A stretch of 64,000 nucleotides of DNA from CAZQRP01 sp964596125 (GCA_964596125.1 CAZQRP010000001.1:62001-126000), one strand, 5' to 3'. Counted from the stretch's first letter, positions 16,814 to 25,769 are shown. A program made the numbers and translations. Notes: generated by a model not told the origin, from the sequence alone.

Positions 16814-17917
16814 TTAATAGTCTAATTGTTCATTTGTTCTTTCTATGGTACCACCCCCTACTACTGTATTACCGTTGTAAAAGACTACTGCCTGCCCTGG
16901 GGTGATCGCCATCTGTGGTTCTTTAAACCTGACATATACTTTGTCTTTCTCAAGCGGGAATATTACTGCCTCGGCTTCTGTATGGAGAGACCTTATCTTC
17001 GCTTTTACCTCAATAGCTTGCTCCAACCCTTCTATTGCTATCCAGTTTAGATTGCATACTATTAGCTTATTTCTATATAATTCTTGCATGGTACCTACTA
17101 TTAGGGCGTTTCTCTCCGGTTCGATACTGCTTACATACAGCGGCTCTGCCGCTGATATACCAAGACCTCGACGCTGTCCGATTGTATAAAACGTAATTCC
17201 TTGGTGCTGTCCAATAATATTACCCAACCTGTTCAATATTGGCCCTGGTCTTGCTAAAGCTTTAATAACGGACGAATAACCTCCACTGATAAAATCTTGG
17301 CTTTCAACCTTATCCTCGATCTCGAGCCCAAATACGGAAGCTACTCTTTTAACCTCTTCCTTAGCATAGTAGCCCAAAGGGAAGACTGATCTACTAAGTT
17401 GCTCTTGAGACAGAGAGAAGAGAAAATAAGACTGGTCTTTAATCGAGTCTACAGCCCTTTTCAGTAAATAGCGATGCCTACTCTTGTCATAGTCAACACG
17501 AGCATAATGACCGGTGGCGAAATAATCATACTCAATTCCTCCATCTTGAGCTTTTTTTATAAGGGCGTTAAATTTGACTCGGCTGTTACACTTCACACAT
17601 GGATTAGGAGTCCTTCCAGACATATATTCACAACAAAAATAATCCAAGACCTCTGACTTATATTCTTTCCGTAAGTCGATAACATAGAGTGGAATATTTA
17701 AAATTTGGGCGACTTTGTAAGCATCTTGTATATCTTCCTTTTCCCCTGGCCCATAACAGCCATGATGCATACCCTCCGCAATCGAAGTCTCTTCATCATA
17801 TATTTTCATCGTCACGCCGATGACTTCGAATCCCTGCTCTTTAAGAAGAGCTGCAGCAACAGACGAATCTATGCCTCCACTCATTGCCACCAATACTTTG
17901 CTATGTATATTTTTCAT
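16814..17917 (-). CDS. mnmA: tRNA-specific 2-thiouridylase MnmA
   Basis: MnmA adds sulfur to U34 of Lys, Glu and Gln tRNAs in the cytoplasm. The 367-residue protein has the ATP pyrophosphatase loop SGGIDSS (13-19), GRTPNPCVKCN with Cys107 and Cys110, ATGHYAR, TIGQRRGLGI and a C-terminal beta-barrel. The region where many MnmA proteins carry the second catalytic cysteine (SQ-ICF) reads SQDFISGG at 206-213 and has no cysteine, while an additional cysteine is present at 107. This suggests the subgroup thought to use a different sulfur relay, possibly an iron-sulfur cluster; that is inference. Confidence 0.92.
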   Translation of the reverse strand: MKNIHSKVLVAMSGGIDSSVAAALLKEQGFEVIGVTMKIYDEETSIAEGMHHGCYGPGEKEDIQDAYKVAQILNIPLYVIDLRKEYKSEVLDYFCCEYMSGRTPNPCVKCNSRVKFNALIKKAQDGGIEYDYFATGHYARVDYDKSRHRYLLKRAVDSIKDQSYFLFSLSQEQLSRSVFPLGYYAKEEVKRVASVFGLEIEDKVESQDFISGGYSSVIKALARPGPILNRLGNIIGQHQGITFYTIGQRRGLGISAAEPLYVSSIEPERNALIVGTMQELYRNKLIVCNLNWIAIEGLEQAIEVKAKIRSLHTEAEAVIFPLEKDKVYVRFKEPQMAITPGQAVVFYNGNTVVGGGTIERTNEQLDY

Positions 17918-17976
17918 TTATTTCTTATGTGACACAATTTGTTATATGGGAAGGAGCTACATTTTAGCTTTGGCTT

Positions 17977-18639
17977 TCAATCCAAGCTATACACCCCAAT
18001 GTTATCAAGGACAACATGATTTATAGGCTCTACCGCTTCCGGCTTGTCTACAATCATTCCAATCAATCCCTTAGCAAAGGAATTATCTTTGATAGTAGTA
18101 AGATGATGCTCGTTAACATATACCTTGATTTTAGAGCCTTTGCAAACTACTGCGAGATGATTTGTACTATTACCCTGTTTGATGTGAGTAGACTTTGTTT
18201 TGCTCTGTAGACTTTTCCAATTACCATTGAGCCTTGCCCCCACAAGATAATACCCATCACCTGAAACTACAAAACGGTAAAAATTCCTTGAGTCTCTAAG
18301 ACGGAAAATTAGGCCGTAGAGACTTTTATTTGATTTACTAACTATCCTACCGTCAACCTCGAGTAAAAAGTCAGTGAATATTCCTGCATCTTGGTTCCAG
18401 GCAAAAGTCGACCAGTAAGACTTTTTCACCAGAAAATGATATTCATCATTCTTGTACTCCCTCTCTGATGCTTCTTCGATTGCCTTAAACCAGCCACTGC
18501 CAGGGTCGCTAAAATCGTCCTCAAACAGTAGCCGTCCACCAGTCGGCGGGATTGTATCTTCTGCCCGGGTACATCCAGATAGAGCTTGTAGTTCTGCCAG
18601 CAGTGCAACCAAGACCATTAAAATTAATGTTCGTAACAC
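17977..18639 (-). CDS. Secreted lipoprotein with a concanavalin/laminin-G-like domain
   Basis: The 220-residue protein begins with a hydrophobic signal ending in the lipobox LSGC, so it should be lipid-anchored outside the membrane. After a short linker, residues ~38-218 (LLFEDDFSDPGSGWF, GLIFRLRDSRNFYRFVV, YYLVGARLNGNW, LIGMIVDKPE) show the alternating strands of a jelly-roll carbohydrate-binding-like domain (DUF1080/LamG type). The function is unknown; no catalytic motif is seen. The start GTG at 18639 has only a weak ribosome site. It is 59 bases upstream of mnmA and may be co-transcribed with it. Confidence 0.7.
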   Translation of the reverse strand: MLRTLILMVLVALLAELQALSGCTRAEDTIPPTGGRLLFEDDFSDPGSGWFKAIEEASEREYKNDEYHFLVKKSYWSTFAWNQDAGIFTDFLLEVDGRIVSKSNKSLYGLIFRLRDSRNFYRFVVSGDGYYLVGARLNGNWKSLQSKTKSTHIKQGNSTNHLAVVCKGSKIKVYVNEHHLTTIKDNSFAKGLIGMIVDKPEAVEPINHVVLDNIGVYSLD

Positions 18640-18886
18640 TGACTTAGCCTATTTACTTCTTTCTTGCATATTCTTTATAGTAGTGTCGATCTGCATCGAC
18701 TATTCATCCAATCAAAGCTGTAATATCCAAGAACACAACTATAAGGGCAGAATCGCAATTAAGATTGATCTAATATGGAAGTATAACCTCTGTTAGGTAT
18801 GTCTATATCTCCCGTTTCTATTCGATATATTTGCATGTATAAAGCTGCACATAGAATTTCACAACTTGATAATCTGCATTGGTCTT

Positions 18887-19090
18887 TTACCAATCCCCAT
18901 TTCCAGCTTGTTTTTCGAACTTCTTCTTAATAAAGTAATGTCGACAAATTGGGTATTCACACGAAAGACCACCAGAGTTCAAGATCGACACTGATTGGCC
19001 ACCAATTTCAGTTGTATATGATCCTATTAACAAATTGACGGAGGATGAATTTCTTGAAATCAAACGTTCAATCCTGTGAATAATTGACAC
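18887..19090 (-). CDS. Small hypothetical protein downstream of the DsrE-like gene
   Basis: A 67-codon frame beginning with GTG, 12 bases after the DsrE-like stop on the same strand. Its product has two close cysteines (CEYPIC), a basic tail and no membrane segment. I recognise no family, and the ribosome site is weak. Support is only its tight position and balanced amino-acid composition. Confidence 0.35.
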   Translation of the reverse strand: MSIIHRIERLISRNSSSVNLLIGSYTTEIGGQSVSILNSGGLSCEYPICRHYFIKKKFEKQAGNGDW

Positions 19091-19102
19091 CCTATCTATG
19101 AT

Positions 19103-19531
19103 TTATATATACAAATTGATATTGGTAGTACTTGCAAGTCTTAAAAAGGAAATGAGTCCCATTACATTGTCCACCCCCACTAGTTCTCGCAGGGGAATCT
19201 TTAGACTAGCCATAGAATTAGGGCAGGCATAAATTTTTAATCCCATATTCTTAGCTTCTGAGAGCTGCTCCGCCAGAGGTTGAATAGCTCCCGCTTCTAA
19301 CCCAAACTTGATGGTGGGCTGTATGGTTGCAGGAGTTTCGTCACCTATATCTGGTAGTTGCACTTTGGTAAATCTCTTTAACCCCTCAAATGTAAGGAGC
19401 ATATGCACTTCCATATCTGAAGCTAGGGCGGCTTGAGCAATACATAGTGCATAGGATACTCTATCATATGCGCCACTGTGTAAGATTATGGTTACAAGTT
19501 CTTTTTTAGATGAGATATTTTCGTACGACAT
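19103..19531 (-). CDS. DsrE/DsrF-like family protein
   Basis: A 142-residue alpha/beta protein starting TIILHSGAYDRVSYALCIAQAA, followed by MEVHMLLTFEGLKRF and GLKIYACPNSMASL near residue 105. This matches the DsrE/peroxiredoxin-like fold, small sulfur-relay proteins in which a cysteine in the later half can carry sulfur; here the CPNS cysteine is the candidate. With the cysteine synthase-TusA fusion it is the second sulfur-carrier-like protein in this region, but the two are not in one operon. The specific role is unknown. Confidence 0.72.
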   Translation of the reverse strand: MSYENISSKKELVTIILHSGAYDRVSYALCIAQAALASDMEVHMLLTFEGLKRFTKVQLPDIGDETPATIQPTIKFGLEAGAIQPLAEQLSEAKNMGLKIYACPNSMASLKIPLRELVGVDNVMGLISFLRLASTTNINLYI

Positions 19532-19649
19532 TTGCTTTGCCCTATATTGAAATTAAAGGTCTTCTCTTTTCTTTGCTATCATAACTATCCCTACTCTCGA
19601 ATTGCACGGTAAACCATTTGTTCAAGGTACAGAGGTCAACGAGATATAA

Positions 19650-20045
19650 TCATTGAAAAGAATCAAGGACGGGAAGCGACGATTGATATATTTCACACTG
19701 CCGACATAGTTTCATCTTTTTCTGCCAGCTTTCCTGTACTATGCCTTGACAAATCGTTCCATTTACAAACCAGCAAAAATGCCCCATCCGAAATTCCCAT
19801 GCAGGACAATTTTGTCTAATCTCAATTGAGCAATTTCTTCTCTCCCAACAAGACTTTCTGCCCTCACCCAGTGAATTCTCCATAAATATAAGAAAGAGTA
19901 GATGTCGTTCTATATATGACGGGATATTCCTCCAACCCTGTTCAAAGCTTTGTATAGCCTTAGGAGAAACTCCTAATAATTGAGCTAGTTGGGATTGGGT
20001 TTTGCCTAAGTAGTGCCGAATCTTCCCAAACTCATTACTATTCAT
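19650..20045 (-). CDS. XRE-type HTH protein with C-terminal cysteine-rich domain
   Basis: Residues ~6-45 are an XRE helix-turn-helix (KIRHYLGKTQSQLAQLLGVSPKAIQSFEQGWR). Residues ~63-120 have eight cysteines in a pattern seen in many anaerobe signalling proteins: SCWERRNC, NCPAWE, FCWFVNGTIC, and LCRQCEIY. Such a domain could bind a metal or an iron-sulfur cluster, making this a possible redox-responsive repressor or activator; that is inference. It is 118 bases upstream of the DsrE-like gene on the same strand and might control it. The total of 131 residues is complete. Confidence 0.75.
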   Translation of the reverse strand: MNSNEFGKIRHYLGKTQSQLAQLLGVSPKAIQSFEQGWRNIPSYIERHLLFLIFMENSLGEGRKSCWERRNCSIEIRQNCPAWEFRMGHFCWFVNGTICQGIVQESWQKKMKLCRQCEIYQSSLPVLDSFQ

Positions 20046-21130
20046 TCAGTACCACTACTAATTATTGCCCATTTCACCAATTACATTGTGACTCGATGGT
20101 GGTTCAAGACCAAAGGTTTTAATTAGTCTTATCCTTAGTTCGCTACATTATGCGCTTCTGAGATATTTATTGGTTGAATTAAGACATAGAAATTTGGTCA
20201 AGATATCCCCATAGAGCTCCGCTGATACCAAGAATTTTGCAGTTGTACTCGTGTGACAATTATACAACACTGTCGTAATATTATCTACCACATTGTGGTA
20301 TCACTTCTTTCTTCTTAAAAGAATGGATACCAAGTGGAAATTTCCAACTGACTGAACCTGTAGCACCTCTGCCTGGGGTGGAATCTGACATTATTGTTAA
20401 GCCACTTCAAGAACGCCAAAGAGATGAGAGTTAATCAAAGTGATGTAGATAGGCACGCAATAGAACCATATCAAAGAGATAGGTAACTACTTGGAAATTA
20501 AGACTATATTTCGATTAACGAAGAGACGCATATCATCATTTATTGTACACACGAGCCTGTGGAGTGATAGATGCGCTTGTTAAAAAAGGAGGGTCCAGCC
20601 TTTTACTTGTGAAGAGCTAATAATGTTAGAAACAGGGACTATTTTAGTGAAAAAGGAGGGAAGGAAGAAAAGCTCGGACACATTAGCTTGTGTGTTATTA
20701 AAGGCTATCTGCAAAAGGCTAGAAAAATAAAAGATCTGCAAGCGATAGATAGACACAGATAATGAAAGATTGTAATAGACTGACTAATAGGTTCTGGTAA
20801 TTAGCTCAACCCATGTCAAGTGAAGGTTTGTATATACTATGCTTTAAGAATGTCAAACCAATACCATCCGTTCTGAATGAAAGCCATAAATACTTCGTTT
20901 TCAATTACGATAGTTCGCTTAATACACAGACTTGAGGGAAGAAGCTAACTGAATCTTTTCTCACCTTATATGGGCCAAAGACGTGCGGTTCAGTAAACAT
21001 TGGCTGCTCTGATGCTTTCGTTAAATTATAGTCCCCTCATCCTTCACCCATTTCCAATTTTTAATAAACAAGCTCTGTTCGGTGATGTGCTCAACTTTCC
21101 TGTGGAATTCTTATGATGCACAAGCGCAAT
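20046..21130. other. 1.1-kb stretch without a supported gene
   Basis: No open frame with family features is found on either strand. Short coding-like pieces exist, for example EPVAPLPGVESDIIV on the plus strand near 20355-20400 and MFTEPHVFGPYKVRKD on the minus strand near 20960-21000. They are interrupted and unrecognised, so this may be decayed sequence. It also holds a short palindrome at 20286-20300. Confidence 0.4.
20286..20300. promoter_or_regulatory. Short palindrome TACCACA-T-TGTGGTA
   Basis: A 15-bp perfect dyad (7-bp arms around one base) lying about 240 bases upstream of the XRE regulator start. It resembles a binding site for a dimeric regulator. No function is shown. Confidence 0.35.
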
Positions 21131-21751
21131 TTAGTTAACATTATCTGCATCCCAAATAAGCTCCGTGAAATGTGTGATGTTGTTATGGCTGTCTCTGACA
21201 GGTGAAGCAAGCACTTTAACAAGCCTTTGTTTGCCTTTACCACCAAATTGTCTGTGGTAATGGGTTACTATAACAGGTTCATTTGCTTTTACGACTGTCC
21301 TTATGGGGCACTGATGCTCAGGTAATTCACATGGCTTATTCCTCCCATGAGATACTTCAAAGCAGTGTCGCCCGATTGCTGTCTTCTCTAGCCGTTTGTT
21401 GCGGAGCGAAGCAGGTGTGATGTACTGAGTAATATAGAGTTCTTTGTCGACAACAATGTATTCACAATTAAGCCTATCAACAAGAGGTTGCAAGAGGTCT
21501 GTTACGCTCTCGAGTCCGTAGCCTACCCCTTCCTGTATGTCACCCTCTGCCTGAATTTCTCTGCCCCATAAACTGGATAAGCTCAGTTTCGCACGGTAAC
21601 CGCTTGCTACTACAAAACTAGCAAGCCCTATGAAGGGGAAAAATAGAATATACCCTAATCCAAGCAGAGCCCCTCTAACAGCCAGAATGCATAATGAAAG
21701 ACTGTGGTCATGGGCATCAGCCCGCACTAAAGAAATCCTCACTTTCTCCAT
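21131..21751 (-). CDS. Membrane-anchored PAS-domain protein
   Basis: A 206-residue protein. Residues ~18-52 are one or two membrane helices (LAVRGALLGLGYILFFPFIGLASFVVASGY). Residues ~88-206 form a PAS-like domain: LNCEYIVVDKELYITQYI, then IGRHCFEVSHGR, PCELPEHQCPI, and VKVLASPVRDSHNNITHFTELI. The HCFEVSHGR and CxxPxxxCP motifs are common in PAS domains of sensor kinases from anaerobes and bring three cysteines together. There is no kinase or output domain, so it may be a sensor subunit or a remnant of a larger kinase. It is a single gene with gene-free flanks. Confidence 0.65.
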   Translation of the reverse strand: MEKVRISLVRADAHDHSLSLCILAVRGALLGLGYILFFPFIGLASFVVASGYRAKLSLSSLWGREIQAEGDIQEGVGYGLESVTDLLQPLVDRLNCEYIVVDKELYITQYITPASLRNKRLEKTAIGRHCFEVSHGRNKPCELPEHQCPIRTVVKANEPVIVTHYHRQFGGKGKQRLVKVLASPVRDSHNNITHFTELIWDADNVN

Positions 21752-22057
21752 TTACGTCACCCCCTCTTGTCCATGTCTCTCTAATATAATTATACAATAG
21801 TAGGTCTTTTTGTGGAATAAACCAGGGTATTAATTTTAAATAAAATGAGTTATTTTACTATCCAATTTTTTTTTTAAGCAAGTTAGAATATGGGACAGTT
21901 AGTTAAGAATACTTTAATAATAAGCACATTGATCTACTGCTGAGTAGTTCATGCTCTAATTTTAGTGGTGGCAGGCTTTTATATACCACAGATATGGAGA
22001 GAGGTCGAGATAGCTACTAAGCTGAATCAAGGAAGCTTGCTGCTTCTTACAACGGGT

Positions 22058-22096
22058 AAATCACCTTTACTCAGCCACCCTGGATTAAGGTGATTT
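22058..22096. terminator. 10-bp inverted repeat, possible hairpin
   Basis: AAATCACCTT (22058-22067) pairs perfectly with AAGGTGATTT (22087-22096) around a 19-base loop, followed by TGTAG. It could be a hairpin in a leader RNA or a weak terminator. The long loop keeps confidence low. Confidence 0.3.
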
Positions 22097-22162
22097 TGTA
22101 GATTCTATTAATAAAAAGGAGTACCTTTATTAATATTGTGGGTTTGTGAGAGTGTCAAAAAT

Positions 22163-22202
22163 ATATCGGGTCAATCGATTTAAACGATTTGAAGTCCGAT
22201 AT
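22163..22202. promoter_or_regulatory. Nested dyad upstream of the heptaheme cytochrome gene
   Basis: An outer perfect pair ATATCGG (22163-22169) and CCGATAT (22196-22202) encloses an inner pair AATCG (22173-22177) and CGATT (22185-22189). The 40-bp structure lies about 210 bases before the first cytochrome start, a good place for a regulator site or RNA hairpin. Confidence 0.4.
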
Positions 22203-22413
22203 TTTAGTAACTTTAAGATATACAGGAGTTTGGAGGTGAATAGGAGCAGGAAAGTATATGAGCTTAGCTGAATGAGCCTAATTTCTCAGTTAGGAGAGTA
22301 ATTGATTATTGGCATAAATGATCTAGTTTTCGAGTTGTTCTGTCTTCAAAATATTTCAACGCGTATGGAGATATGGAAGCCACAAGAGAATGGCTTCAAA
22401 AAGGTGTAGAGTT

Positions 22414-23373
22414 ATGGCTTCGAGACAACTTGGAAAGCAGGTAAAAGTGAAAAAAGTAGAGTGCAGGATTAATAAAGTTGTTTTTTTTCCACTCCTGGCT
22501 GCGGGAATTGCCATGGTATGCTCTGTGTCAGCATTGAGTTTTAACAAGTCTTACGCACTTGATGAAAGTAATTGCTTATCATGCCATGGTGTCCCTGATC
22601 TAACTAAAAACGGAGCTGATGGTGGGAAAATATCTCTGTATGTCAGAGAAGCGGAAGTGAATAGCGGTGCCCATCGTTATATCGACTGTATTACTTGTCA
22701 TACCTCCGAGCCGCATAAAGCTGATTCACCGCTAACTAAGTTGTCTTTAGCGGAAAAGTGTGGAGGTTGCCATAAGTATGAGTATAAGGTACACCTCGAG
22801 AGTATCCATGGGCAGCAGTTAGCTCAGGGTAATCCTGATGTGGCTACTTGCGTTGATTGCCATAGCCAGACTAATAGTCCCCACAATGTAATCCGAGTAC
22901 TGGAATACGATGCCCCAGCCTACAGAAAGAACATCTCTCAGACTTGTGCTAAATGCCATGACGATGAGAAATTAATGAAAAACTATGGCATTGTAGAGAA
23001 AGTCTATGAATCATACATGCGCAGTTTTCATGGCAAGGCTATACAACTGGGCAGTTACGAAATTACCCAGTTGGATAAAGCAACCTGCACTAATTGCCAT
23101 GGTACTCACGATATAAAGAGGACAGACGATCCGGATTCTCCAGTAGCCGGGTTGGATAATCTAGCACAGACTTGCGAGAAGTGTCACCATGGTGCCGGGG
23201 TAGCTTTTGCCAGTAGTTTCCTGGGTCACAGAGAAGCATCACCAGAGAATATCCCCGCAGCACACTATACTAATGTGCTGCTTACTATCTTGTTACTATC
23301 TGTTGTTGCTTTTGGTATAATGGTGGTGCTGGCCGCTTTTGTAAGATTCACACTTAATAGATGGAGGGAATGA
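22414..23373 (+). CDS. Heptaheme c-type cytochrome with C-terminal membrane anchor
   Basis: The protein has a signal-like hydrophobic N-terminus ending near SYALDES, seven CXXCH motifs (CLSCH, CITCH, CGGCH, CVDCH, CAKCH, CTNCH, CEKCH), and a C-terminal membrane helix (TNVLLTILLLSVVAFGIMVVLAAFVRF) with a basic tail. The hemes therefore lie outside the membrane. I choose ATG 22414 because AAGGTG lies 7 bases upstream; an ATG at 22390 is possible. It overlaps or abuts the cytochrome b gene, so the two likely form a quinol-oxidising pair: cytochrome b takes electrons from menaquinol and the heptaheme subunit relays them outward. The acceptor is unknown. Confidence 0.88.
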   Translation: MASRQLGKQVKVKKVECRINKVVFFPLLAAGIAMVCSVSALSFNKSYALDESNCLSCHGVPDLTKNGADGGKISLYVREAEVNSGAHRYIDCITCHTSEPHKADSPLTKLSLAEKCGGCHKYEYKVHLESIHGQQLAQGNPDVATCVDCHSQTNSPHNVIRVLEYDAPAYRKNISQTCAKCHDDEKLMKNYGIVEKVYESYMRSFHGKAIQLGSYEITQLDKATCTNCHGTHDIKRTDDPDSPVAGLDNLAQTCEKCHHGAGVAFASSFLGHREASPENIPAAHYTNVLLTILLLSVVAFGIMVVLAAFVRFTLNRWRE

Positions 23374-23375
23374 GA

Positions 23376-24092
23376 GTGGCAAGTATGGCTAAGGCTATTT
23401 CCACAGAACAAAGTTTAGATGAAAAAATAACTCGTTTTGATATTCACCAGATTATCCAACATATCGTACTGATGGTTAGCTTTATCGTACTGGTCCTAAC
23501 TGGACTGCCCTTGAAATTCCATGATTGGTCAATCAGTCAGTGGTGGGTAGGGGTATTGGGAGGAATCGAGACTACTCGCTTACTTCACCATTTTTTTGCC
23601 TATACAATGGTTTTTTGTTGCCTTTATCATCTGATTTATATCGGATATTCAACTTTTGTACTTAAGAGAGCTTTGACTGTAAGCATATTCCCATCTCCCA
23701 AAGACTTCAGGGACTTTTTTCAGGAGATGCGCTATTTCTTAGGATTATCCAAAGAGAAACCTAAGTTTGATCGCTTCAATTGGAGAGAGAAGTTTGACTA
23801 CTGGGCGATTTTCTGGGGAATGCCAATCATGGCAGGTTCAGGCTTTGTCCTTATGTATCCTGTTTTTGTTACAAAATATCTACCGGGTTGGATTATTCCC
23901 GCAGCCCTGGTAGCTCATAGTGACGAGGCAATGCTGGCATTGACCTGGATTTTCTTGGTGCATATCTTCTTTAACCATTTTCCCCCGGGGATTTTTCCAC
24001 TAAATACCTCTATATTTACCGGAAAAGTGCCCAAGGAGCGATATCGCAAGGAACATGCCTTGGAGTACGAGAGGTTGCAAGGCACTAACTAA
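23376..24092 (+). CDS. Cytochrome b (formate dehydrogenase gamma / b561-like) quinol-interacting subunit
   Basis: A ~239-residue membrane protein with four spans and paired histidines suited to two b hemes: RFDIHQIIQH in helix 1, LLHHFFAY in helix 2, AHSDEAML and HIFFNHF toward the end. The layout matches the FdnI/cytochrome b561 superfamily. I prefer GTG 23376, 8 bases after GGAGG at 23363-23367; ATG 23361 would overlap the upstream gene and the ribosome site. It is the membrane partner of the heptaheme cytochrome. The histidine positions are seen; quinol oxidation is inferred from the family. Confidence 0.85.
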   Translation: MASMAKAISTEQSLDEKITRFDIHQIIQHIVLMVSFIVLVLTGLPLKFHDWSISQWWVGVLGGIETTRLLHHFFAYTMVFCCLYHLIYIGYSTFVLKRALTVSIFPSPKDFRDFFQEMRYFLGLSKEKPKFDRFNWREKFDYWAIFWGMPIMAGSGFVLMYPVFVTKYLPGWIIPAALVAHSDEAMLALTWIFLVHIFFNHFPPGIFPLNTSIFTGKVPKERYRKEHALEYERLQGTN

Positions 24093-24107
24093 GAAAAGGG
24101 AGAGAAG

Positions 24108-24344
24108 TTGAAATATTTACGTGAGATTTTTGATGATTGGCTGATACGATCTGCTGGTATTATATTTATACTAATTGTGGCACTAATTATTTTCAATATT
24201 TACTCTGAACTCCCCGAGAAATATCCTCTTTTCGGCTTTTTTAACTTTTCAATGGTACCAGTTCTTTTTATTGCCGGAGGAATAATTTTCGTTCTCGCCA
24301 TTCTGAGAGAGGTAGGAGACCGAAATAACAATGGTACGTCATAA
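24108..24344 (+). CDS. Small two-span membrane protein of the cytochrome cluster
   Basis: A 78-residue protein with two membrane helices (about 15-33 and 47-66) and charged ends. Translation starts at TTG with AAAAGGGAGAG upstream. It lies 15 bases after the cytochrome b gene and overlaps the NapC-like gene by 14 bases, so it belongs to the operon. No family is recognised; it may help assemble or bridge the two cytochrome units. Confidence 0.6.
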   Translation: MKYLREIFDDWLIRSAGIIFILIVALIIFNIYSELPEKYPLFGFFNFSMVPVLFIAGGIIFVLAILREVGDRNNNGTS

Positions 24345-25440
24345 ACGGCATCGTGAAAAACTACTTTTTCTTCTATTTGCCGGGGCAATAGGAATAGTAC
24401 TACTGGTCATGGGTGGTTATCAACTGATTGAGTTTACGGACTCGACCGCTTTCTGTGGCCGTCTCTGCCATCAGGTAATGTACCCTGAATACACTGTCTA
24501 TAAAGATTCTCCTCATTCCCGGGTATCATGCGCAGAGTGCCATGTTGGGTCTGGTGCTGACTACTTGGTTAAATCAAAGCTAAGTGGCATACCTCTCGTG
24601 TTTTCCACAATTTTTGGAACTTATGACCGCCCTATTCCAACTCCTGTGGAGAATCTGCGCCCTGCTCGCGAGACATGTGAGCAGTGCCACCGACCGGAGA
24701 GGTTTGCCGGTGATGTTGTCCGGATCCATACTACCTACTCGACTGATGAGAATAATGCAAAGAAGGTCGACACCAGGATTCTACGAGTTGGCGGTGGAGA
24801 GTTAGAAGTGGCTCGTGACATTCACTGGCATATTGCTGCTAAGGTTTGGTATCTGTCCACTGATGAGAAGCGCCAGGATATTTGCTGGGTCGGTGTTGAG
24901 GATAGCGATGGTAAAGTTATCGAATACGTCGATCCTGAGGCAGCTAAACCCAGTCCTCAGCGCATAGAGGATGAGAAACGGCTTATGGATTGCATGGATT
25001 GCCATAACCGGGCGACCCATATCTTTCGTTCTCCTGATGAATTAATGGACATGGCACTCGCTTCGGGTAAGATGGACAGCGGCCTCCCCTTTATTAAGAA
25101 GGAAGGACTTAATGCTCTAGACCCGCCTAGTTCCAGTCTGGATCAAGCTATGGCTAAAGTAGAAGCTATTAAAGAATATTACCGCACTTCTTACCCGCAG
25201 ATTTATGAAACGAGAGAGTGGGCGATTGATCAGGCGATAAAAGAACTCAAGGAGATTGCCCGTCTTACTACCTTTCCTGACATGAAAGTAAATTGGAAAA
25301 CTTATATTGATAATTCCAGTCACAAAGAGTACCCGGGATGCTATAGGTGTCATGGGAAGCTGGAAGCGACAGGTGGTGACCAAAAAGGCGAGGTCGTCAA
25401 TGCTGAATGTAAATCATGCCATTACTTTGAACTGGAGTAA
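24331..25440 (+). CDS. NapC/NirT-like membrane-anchored multiheme cytochrome
   Basis: The 369-residue protein has an N-terminal membrane anchor (residues ~10-33) followed by a NapC/NrfH-like start. The first heme site is CGRLCH, which is CX3CH and not CXXCH. Five normal sites follow: CAECH, CEQCH, CMDCH, CYRCH and CKSCH. The pattern FCGRLCHQVMYPEY, HSRVSCAECHVG, SKLSG and ARETCEQCHRPERF is like NapC/NirT quinol dehydrogenases. It probably passes electrons from menaquinol to periplasmic or external partners such as the next gene's hexaheme lipoprotein. It overlaps the preceding small membrane gene. Confidence 0.86.
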   Translation: MVRHKRHREKLLFLLFAGAIGIVLLVMGGYQLIEFTDSTAFCGRLCHQVMYPEYTVYKDSPHSRVSCAECHVGSGADYLVKSKLSGIPLVFSTIFGTYDRPIPTPVENLRPARETCEQCHRPERFAGDVVRIHTTYSTDENNAKKVDTRILRVGGGELEVARDIHWHIAAKVWYLSTDEKRQDICWVGVEDSDGKVIEYVDPEAAKPSPQRIEDEKRLMDCMDCHNRATHIFRSPDELMDMALASGKMDSGLPFIKKEGLNALDPPSSSLDQAMAKVEAIKEYYRTSYPQIYETREWAIDQAIKELKEIARLTTFPDMKVNWKTYIDNSSHKEYPGCYRCHGKLEATGGDQKGEVVNAECKSCHYFELE

Positions 25441-25769
25441 ATAGTTCATCATTAGAAAGATAGATTGGAAAACCTGATACATATATCGTAGAATGAATAA
25501 TTAATAAGGCTTCGACAGCATTTATCAGGTATCATAGAAAATCGTGACAGCAATTGCCGAACTGGAAGTTGACATCGCAGTACTAGATATAAATAACATC
25601 ATTATAACTGAAAACACTGAAAAACAGGATATTTTCATAAAAAAAGTGGGTATATATACCCTTTGATGCAAAGTGATAAATAGATAAAATTACCAAAGCT
25701 TTGTTGTTTCTAAATTTAAATTTCGAGTTACCTATAGTTAGTTAAGGATCAATAAATAAGGAGGTGCAC
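25441..25769. promoter_or_regulatory. Gap before the hexaheme lipoprotein, with palindrome GGGTATATATACCC
   Basis: About 330 AT-rich bases. A perfect 14-bp palindrome, GGGTATATATACCC, lies at 25648-25661, some 110 bases before the lipoprotein start. It is a plausible operator, suggesting this cytochrome has its own promoter apart from the upstream operon. No coding region is seen. Confidence 0.45.

Larger units (their letters stand above)
21752..22413. other. Intergenic region upstream of the cytochrome cluster
   Basis: About 660 bases, AT-rich, between the leftward PAS gene and the rightward cytochrome cluster. It contains two inverted repeats described separately (22058-22096 and 22163-22202). 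No coding region is supported. Confidence 0.45.
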
